DNA of 64,000 nt. It comes from Dactylosporangium vinaceum. GTDB taxonomy: Bacteria > Actinomycetota > Actinomycetes > Mycobacteriales > Micromonosporaceae. The position numbers and the translations under genes were made by a program. The stretch covers positions 7,130,001 to 7,194,000 of the forward strand of contig NZ_CP061913.1 of NCBI RefSeq assembly GCF_019904175.1. Direction: 5' to 3'. The notes beneath the pieces are model-generated. The model had not been told where the DNA came from and did not search any database. It was given only the letters and a program-made list of their open reading frames with translations. Shown here piece after piece: positions 59,215-64,000 of the stretch; position 1 is the first letter of the stretch, and the number at the start of each line of letters is the position of its first letter.

Positions 59215-59889
59215 ATGCGGATACCGCTGCGCACTGCCGTATCGGCGGGGGTTGAGGGAGCCCTGCCCCCGGGTGTGGCGCTGGACGCGGCGTGCGGCAC
59301 CGGCCGGTACACCGCGTACCTGGCGCAGCAGGGTCACCGCGTCATCGGCGTCGACTCCTCCCCCGACATGCTCGCTCACGCCCGTACGCGCGCGCCGAGC
59401 ACGGAGCTGCGGCAGGGTGACCTGTGCGAGCTTCCACTGCCCGACGACCACGTGGACATCGTCGTCTGTGCTCTGGCGCTGACCCACCTTCCCGATGTCG
59501 GACCGGCGATCGCCGAGTTCGCCCGCGTCCTGCGTCCCGGCGGCCATCTGGTGATCACGGACGTACACCAGGAGCTTGTGGCATTGGGGTCGGTGCCGCG
59601 CGTTCGCGCGGGCGACGGCGATCCTGGTCTGCTCCCGGCATTCCGCCATCGGGCCAGTGACTATCTGCGCGTCGCCCTGCCGTTGGGGTTGCAGGTGCGA
59701 CGGTGCGAGGAGCCTCGGATGTCCGGCCAGGCCGGCGGGGACATGCCCGCGGAGATCGGGACGGGGCCGTGGGACGCGTGGCCGTGGTCGCTGCTGGACA
59801 TCGTCCCGGCGGCGTCCGGTGCCGCCTGGGATGGAACACCGAGCCAGCTGATCTGGCACTTCCAGCTGGCACCGGGCACACCCCGATGA
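59215..59889 (+). CDS. Class I SAM-dependent methyltransferase, short N-terminus
   Basis: A 224-residue Rossmann methyltransferase. Motif I is VALDAACGTGRYTAYLAQQG (residues 21-40), motif II has VIGVDSSPDMLAHARTRAPS, post-I GDLCELPLPDDHVDIVVCAL and motif IV FARVLRPGGHLVITDVHQE. ATG 59215 is the only plausible start, 28 bp from the divergent APH start; it leaves just 20 residues before motif I. Relatives usually have 40-70 more residues there for substrate binding, so the 5' end may have been lost. The substrate is unknown. Confidence 0.82.
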   Translation: MRIPLRTAVSAGVEGALPPGVALDAACGTGRYTAYLAQQGHRVIGVDSSPDMLAHARTRAPSTELRQGDLCELPLPDDHVDIVVCALALTHLPDVGPAIAEFARVLRPGGHLVITDVHQELVALGSVPRVRAGDGDPGLLPAFRHRASDYLRVALPLGLQVRRCEEPRMSGQAGGDMPAEIGTGPWDAWPWSLLDIVPAASGAAWDGTPSQLIWHFQLAPGTPR

Positions 59890-59960
59890 ATCTCCGTCGC
59901 CTGACGGCTGACGGCAGCGGAGCCGGACCGGTCGGGCCGGGCGGCGACGGGTAACGGGCT

Positions 59961-59996
59961 GAGCAGCCCGGCCGCGCAGGCGTGGCCGGGCTGCTC
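59961..59996. terminator. 13-bp perfect bidirectional terminator
   Basis: GAGCAGCCCGGCC (59961-59973) and GGCCGGGCTGCTC (59984-59996) pair perfectly around a 10-base loop, between the convergent methyltransferase and FN3 surface protein genes. Confidence 0.88.
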
Positions 59997-60013
59997 CTCA
60001 TGTGGTGTAGGCG

Positions 60014-63000
60014 TCAGCGCGTTCGCGGCCGCCGATAGCCGAGCGCCACGAGGCCGATGCCGGCGGCGGTGACCAGCCCGGCCCAGATGGCCAGCCCGGC
60101 GATCGGGGCTCCGGTGACCGGCAGCCGGCCGCTGCCGGTCGAGGTCGCCGTGGTGGTGGTGGTGGTGACAGGCATCCGGATCTGGTGGGTGTTGCCGTTG
60201 GTGTCGACGCCGGAGGCGACGAGGTTGTGCCGGCCGGCGGCGACGGTGGTGGGGATGGTGACCTGTTTGGTGAAGCTGCCACCGGCGTCGGTGGTCGCGG
60301 TGCCCAGGACCACGGGTGTGCTGTACAGCACGACGGTGGCCGTCGAGTACGGTGCGAAGCCGGTGCCGACGACGGTGATCTGCTGTGCCGGCGCCACCCG
60401 GTCCAGGACGCCTTCGGTGGTGGTGAGCGTGGTGGGCGCGGCGACTGGAGCGGCCGCCGGCACCTCGGGCGAGGCCGCCGTGACCGGGCTGGACGCGGGC
60501 GAGTCGGCCGAGTCGCCGGACGGGCTGTGGGCGACGACGGTGTAGGTGTAGGCGGTGCCGCTCACCGCGCCGATGACGCACGACGTGGCGGTAATGGCCG
60601 CGGTGGTGCAGGTGGCCGGCCCGGGGTGGGCGTACACGGTGTAGCCGGTGACGGTGCTGCCGGTGGCCTGCGGCCAGGTGACGACGGCCGATGCCGTGCC
60701 CGCGGTGGCCGACGGTGCCCCGGTGGCCGCGGGCACGGTGGTCAGCGTGGTGGCGGCGCTCGCCGGACCGGTACCGGTGGCGTTGCTGGCCCGGACCCGC
60801 ACCTGGTAGGCGGTCTCCGGGGTCAGGCCGGTCACGGTGCCGGTCACCGTCGGCGCGGACACGGTGGTCGGCAGCGTGGCCCAGGTCTGCCCGCCGTCGG
60901 TGGAGACCTCGTAGCCGGTGATGGCCGAGCCGCCGGTCGACGGCTCCGGGAAGGCGACGGTGGCCGAGGTCGCCGCGGGGGTCACGGTCAGCGGCGACGG
61001 CGCGGCCGGCACGGTGGCCGGGGTGACCGACGCCGACGGGCCCGACTCGGCCGAGTTGCCGGCGCTGTTCGTGGCGTGGACCGTGAACGTGTAGGCGGTG
61101 CCGTTGGTCAGGCCCGTGATGCTGCAGGGACTGGACGGGCAGGTCGCGGTCAGCCCACCCGGCGTCGCGGTCACCGTGTAGGCGGACACGGCCGCACCGC
61201 CGGTGGTGCCGGGCGCGGTGAACGCCACCGACGCCGAGGCGTTGCCCCGCGTGGCGGTGACGTTGCCCGGCGCATCGGGCACGGTGGCCGGGGTGACGGA
61301 CTGCGCCGCGGACGGGTTGCCGGGCCCCTTCGCGTTGATCGCGCGCACCTGCACCGAGTACGCCGCGCCGTTGGTCAGGCCGGTGGCGGTACCGCTGAGC
61401 ATGCCGTTGCTGCTCGTCGTGCTCAGCGTCGTCCACGAGAGGCCGCCGTCGGTGGAGATCTCGTAGCCGGTGATCGCCGAGCCCTCGTTACTGGGCGCCG
61501 TGAATGCGACGCCGACGCTGCCGTTACCGGCGGTGGCCGCGACGGCCGGGGCCGCGGGTACGTCCGCCGGGCTCGCGGCGTTCGAGGCGCCGGACTCCCC
61601 GGAGCTGCCCACGGCGTTCGTGGCGTGCACGGTGAACGTGTACGCCGTGCCGTTCGTCAGCCCGGTCACCGTGCACGGGCTCACCGTGCACGTCCCAGTC
61701 AGACCACCCGGGCTCGACGTCACCGTGTAGCCCGTGATCGCCGACCCGCCGTCGCTGCCGGGAGCGGTGAACGACACGGTCGCCTGCCCGGCGCCGCCGG
61801 TCGCCGTCCCGATCACCGGCGTGCCGGGCAACGACGCAGGTGTCACGGCGGCCGAGGCGGACGACTCGGCCGAGTCGCCGACGGTGTTCGTGGCGTGCAC
61901 GGTGAACGTGTACGCCGTGCCGTTCGTCAACCCGGTCACCGTGCACGGGCTCACCGAGCACGTCCCAGTCAGACCACCCGGGCTCGACGTCACCGTGTAG
62001 CCCGTGATCGCCGACCCGCCGTCGCTGCCGGGAGCGGTGAACGACACGGTCGCCTGCGTGTCGCCGGGTGCCGCCGTGACCTGTGTGGGTGTGCCCGGGA
62101 CGGTCATGGGGGTGACGGCGTTCGAGGCGGCCGACTCCCCGGAGCTGCCCACGGCGTTCGTGGCGTGCACGGTGAACGTGTACGCCGTGCCGTTCGTCAG
62201 CCCGGTCACCGTGCACGGGCTCACCGTGCACGTCCCAGTCAGACCACCCGGGCTCGACGTCACCGTGTAACCGGTGACCGCCGAGCCGCCGTCGCTGCCG
62301 GGAGCGGTGAACGACACGGTCGCCTGCCCGGCGCCCCCGGTCGCCGTCCCGACGGCCGGAATGCCCGGCGGCAGCGCGGGGGTGACGGCCGTCGAGGCGC
62401 TGGACTCCGGTGAGTCGCCGTTGGCGTTTGTCGCGTGGACCGTGAACGTGTACGCCGTGCCGTTCGTCAGCCCGGTCACCGTGCACGGGCTCACCGAGCA
62501 CGTCCCGGTGAGACCGCCCGGGCTCGACGTCACCGTGTAGCCGGTGATCGCCGAACCGCCGTCGCTGCTGGATGCGGTGAACGTGACAGTGGCCTGCGCG
62601 TTGCCGGGCGCGGCGGCCACCTGCGTCGGGGCGCTCGGGACCGCGGGACCGTTGAAGGTCAGCGTCACCGCGCCTGTCGCGCCGTCGCCGGCGACCAGGC
62701 CCGGCAGCTGGATGCCTCCGGTGCCGCTCTTGACCGAGGTGCTCGCCCCGGTCACGTAGGTCGGCGAGGCGTACGACGAGCCGCCCCCGCCGCCGGCCTC
62801 GTAGATGTTCAAGATGCCCTGGTTGCCTGTCGCGCCGCCGCCACCGCCGCCGTATCCGCCACCGCCGCTGCCACCCGCGCTGTTGTTGGGGTAGGTGCCG
62901 CCGTTCCCGCCGGTTGCCAGCGTCAGCGCCGCCGGGTTGTTGCTGCCGCCGGCCGTACCGGCGGAGTAGTTACCGGCACCGCCGGCTCCACCGGACGACC

Positions 63001-63574
63001 CGCTGCCGGCGGCCCCGGGCGCGGCCAGTGCCGCGTTCTCCGAGGTGCCGGGCGACCCGGCGCTGCCGCCGTCGCCGTTGTACGAGCCGCCGCCGCCACC
63101 ACCGGCGATGGCGAGCTTGGCCAGCAGCGTCTGACCGGCACCAAGGGCGAAGACCCCGGAGCCGCCGCCGCCGTAGCCGTAGCCGTGGTTGTCGCCGCCG
63201 CCCCCGGCACCGACGATCACGTAGAGCGATGTCGTGCCCGACGGCAACGTGGCGGTGCCGGTGACCTCGCCGGCGTTGCCGCCGATGTGGGAGCGGGCCG
63301 GGTAGCCGGCCCCGCCGCCGGCGCCGATCACGTCCAGATCAACGGATGTCGTGCCTGCCGGGACCGTGAGCGTGAACGTGCCCGAAGCGGAGCACGTCAC
63401 GGTGCTCTGCGCCGCCGGCGCTGATGCATCCGTGCACGGCGACGTCACGGCCCACGCGCCGGTGGCCGGCACCAGCGCGGAGCCGGTCAGCGACACCAGC
63501 CCACCGAGTGCTGCCGCCACGCGACGCGCGCGACTCCACCGCCGCTCACGCACCGATACTTGCAACGACCCCAT
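60014..63574 (-). CDS. LPVTG-anchored surface protein: Gly-rich head, eight FN3 domains
   Basis: A roughly 1186-residue surface protein. A signal peptide with an Arg-rich n-region ends near GAWAVTSP. The head (about 45-300) is very Gly-rich (GGGGGSSYASPTYVTGASTS), like Gly-rich/PA14-adhesin heads. Eight FN3 domains follow (about 305-1030), the middle ones nearly identical. An IPT/Ig-like domain comes next (VAPAQQITVVGTGFAPYSTA), then a Thr-rich stalk and the sorting signal RLPVTGAPIAG, a hydrophobic helix and RRPRTR. LPVTG fits sortase cleavage between Thr and Gly and linkage to peptidoglycan. ATG 63574 is the likely start (TTG 63580 also in frame). No sortase is in the window. Role: adhesion or a surface scaffold. 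Confidence 0.88.
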   Translation of the reverse strand: MGSLQVSVRERRWSRARRVAAALGGLVSLTGSALVPATGAWAVTSPCTDASAPAAQSTVTCSASGTFTLTVPAGTTSVDLDVIGAGGGAGYPARSHIGGNAGEVTGTATLPSGTTSLYVIVGAGGGGDNHGYGYGGGGSGVFALGAGQTLLAKLAIAGGGGGGSYNGDGGSAGSPGTSENAALAAPGAAGSGSSGGAGGAGNYSAGTAGGSNNPAALTLATGGNGGTYPNNSAGGSGGGGYGGGGGGATGNQGILNIYEAGGGGGSSYASPTYVTGASTSVKSGTGGIQLPGLVAGDGATGAVTLTFNGPAVPSAPTQVAAAPGNAQATVTFTASSSDGGSAITGYTVTSSPGGLTGTCSVSPCTVTGLTNGTAYTFTVHATNANGDSPESSASTAVTPALPPGIPAVGTATGGAGQATVSFTAPGSDGGSAVTGYTVTSSPGGLTGTCTVSPCTVTGLTNGTAYTFTVHATNAVGSSGESAASNAVTPMTVPGTPTQVTAAPGDTQATVSFTAPGSDGGSAITGYTVTSSPGGLTGTCSVSPCTVTGLTNGTAYTFTVHATNTVGDSAESSASAAVTPASLPGTPVIGTATGGAGQATVSFTAPGSDGGSAITGYTVTSSPGGLTGTCTVSPCTVTGLTNGTAYTFTVHATNAVGSSGESGASNAASPADVPAAPAVAATAGNGSVGVAFTAPSNEGSAITGYEISTDGGLSWTTLSTTSSNGMLSGTATGLTNGAAYSVQVRAINAKGPGNPSAAQSVTPATVPDAPGNVTATRGNASASVAFTAPGTTGGAAVSAYTVTATPGGLTATCPSSPCSITGLTNGTAYTFTVHATNSAGNSAESGPSASVTPATVPAAPSPLTVTPAATSATVAFPEPSTGGSAITGYEVSTDGGQTWATLPTTVSAPTVTGTVTGLTPETAYQVRVRASNATGTGPASAATTLTTVPAATGAPSATAGTASAVVTWPQATGSTVTGYTVYAHPGPATCTTAAITATSCVIGAVSGTAYTYTVVAHSPSGDSADSPASSPVTAASPEVPAAAPVAAPTTLTTTEGVLDRVAPAQQITVVGTGFAPYSTATVVLYSTPVVLGTATTDAGGSFTKQVTIPTTVAAGRHNLVASGVDTNGNTHQIRMPVTTTTTTATSTGSGRLPVTGAPIAGLAIWAGLVTAAGIGLVALGYRRPRTR
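61461..62540 (-). repeat. Four tandem ~270-bp FN3-coding repeats
   Basis: Blocks 61461-61730, 61731-62000, 62001-62270 and 62271-62540 each hold one FN3 domain in phase. The last three, and much of the first, share long identical nucleotide runs, for example around GTGAACGTGTACGCCGTGCC, alternating between two subtypes (STACTV-poor and VGSSGES-type). The identity over silent positions points to recent duplication or conversion. Confidence 0.82.
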
Positions 63575-63661
63575 CGACAATTCCCGGATTCCAGATTCGG
63601 CCGCGACCGCCGACCAGTTCGTCCGGCAACCGCTAGAACGGCATAGTCACAGAAAGTAGCA

Positions 63662-63678
63662 ACTCTATTACTTAGAGT
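63662..63678 (-). promoter_or_regulatory. Inverted repeat upstream of FN3 surface protein gene
   Basis: ACTCTA-TTACT-TAGAGT is a perfect 6-bp inverted repeat in the most AT-rich stretch of the region (63650-63710), about 90 bp upstream of the start codon. It probably marks the promoter or operator. The rest of 63575-63781 holds no gene. Confidence 0.4.
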
Positions 63679-63781
63679 CGCTCTACGCCTGTTTTATCCG
63701 TTATGCGGGGGATATCGGTACGGTCGGCCCGCCTTTCGCTCATGGTCGGCCGTTGCCGAGGTGTGCTTGTGCAGGCCCGTC

Positions 63782-64000
63782 TCAGCCGCGCCGCGTGGTG
63801 ACCGCGACCGCCGCCGAGAATGCCGAGACGTTCCCGGCGCCGTCGCGGGCCCGGACCTGGTAGCGGTAGGTGGTCCGGGGCACCAGGCCGGTGTCGGTGA
63901 ACGAGTTGGTGGCGGCGGTGCCGACCTGCGCGAAGGTGCCGCTCGAGGTCGCCCGGTAGATGTCGTACCCCGCGACGCGGAAGTTGTCGGTGGAGGGGGC
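63782..64000 (-). CDS. FN3-domain protein, C-terminal part only
   Basis: The minus-strand frame enters from beyond the right edge and stops at TGA 63784-63782. The visible 72 residues are one fibronectin type III domain: APSTDNFRVAGYDIYRATSS, NSFTDTGLVPRTTYRYQVRA and RDGAGNVSAFSAAVAVTT, ending TTRRG. Such an end is common in secreted glycoside hydrolases and other extracellular actinobacterial enzymes, whose catalytic domain would lie outside the window. The gene lies upstream of the FN3 surface protein gene on the same strand. Confidence 0.85.
   Translation of the reverse strand, partial: APSTDNFRVAGYDIYRATSSGTFAQVGTAATNSFTDTGLVPRTTYRYQVRARDGAGNVSAFSAAVAVTTRRG

Noticed and set aside
60185..62413. 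742-codon plus-strand frame opposite the FN3 surface protein
   Set aside because: It is a repeat-driven shadow: Arg/Gly-rich, repeating with the same 270-bp period as the real gene on the minus strand.
61461..62540. Regular ~270-bp repeats considered as a CRISPR-like or mobile array
   Set aside because: The unit is coding, in frame and equals one FN3 domain, with no short palindromic repeats or unique spacers.

Overview
The window is very GC-rich actinobacterial chromosome. Third positions are strongly G/C, GTG starts are common, and there are ECF sigma factors, PknB-type kinases, SARP/AfsR-type and MEDS/STAS/HATPase regulators. Two methyl-accepting chemotaxis proteins, many secreted polysaccharide-degrading enzymes (GH44, a GH51-like enzyme with CBM2, PL3 pectate lyase) and subtilases together suggest a motile-spored Micromonosporaceae such as Actinoplanes or Dactylosporangium. 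That placement is inferred from gene content, not from a marker gene. No rRNA, tRNA, CRISPR array, transposase or prophage was seen.

Layout. 1-5.5 kb: a CrtU-like carotenoid FAD enzyme cut by the window edge, cadI, a chemoreceptor and a secreted subtilase with a tryptophan array. 5.5-16.5 kb: a DrrAB-type ABC exporter, a DEDD-type exonuclease, a secreted beta-propeller protein, PucR and HxlR regulators, an EthD protein, a second chemoreceptor, an S41 peptidase, and an MGT-like glycosyltransferase divergent from a MarR regulator. 16.5-27 kb: an M28 peptidase, then signalling genes: ECF sigma divergent from a PknB-like kinase, a lipoprotein, a second ECF sigma with its membrane partner, a diguanylate cyclase, and a MEDS-HATPase/MEDS-STAS pair. 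27-28.7 kb: a truncated BTAD regulator abutting an opposite-strand fragment, and a protein made of eight 13-residue Ca-binding-like repeats.

28.8-35.5 kb is the most system-like region. Five translationally coupled minus-strand genes encode, in transcription order, a membrane protein with two Septum_form-like outer domains, a Ser/Thr kinase, a GrpE-like protein, an Hsp70 and a TPR/membrane/OmpA-like protein. A large SARP-NB-ARC-TPR regulator (35.6-38.7 kb) lies directly upstream on the same strand.

38.9-54.6 kb: an esterase, GH44, a decayed subtilase remnant, a ferric-reductase-like/FMN-binding pair, a GH51-like arabinofuranosidase with FN3 and CBM2, an unrecognised three-gene operon with an HExxH protein, an AHSA1 protein and an orphan cytochrome b (QcrB) sharing a region with two strong operator palindromes, and a PL3 pectate lyase. 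54.8-64 kb: an Rv2466c-like DsbA-fold protein, a FemABX-type transferase, a membrane protein that overlaps an APH-type kinase tail to tail, a short methyltransferase, and an LPVTG-anchored glycine-rich/FN3 surface protein with recently amplified FN3 modules. Convergent gene pairs are often separated by long perfect hairpins, given here as terminators.
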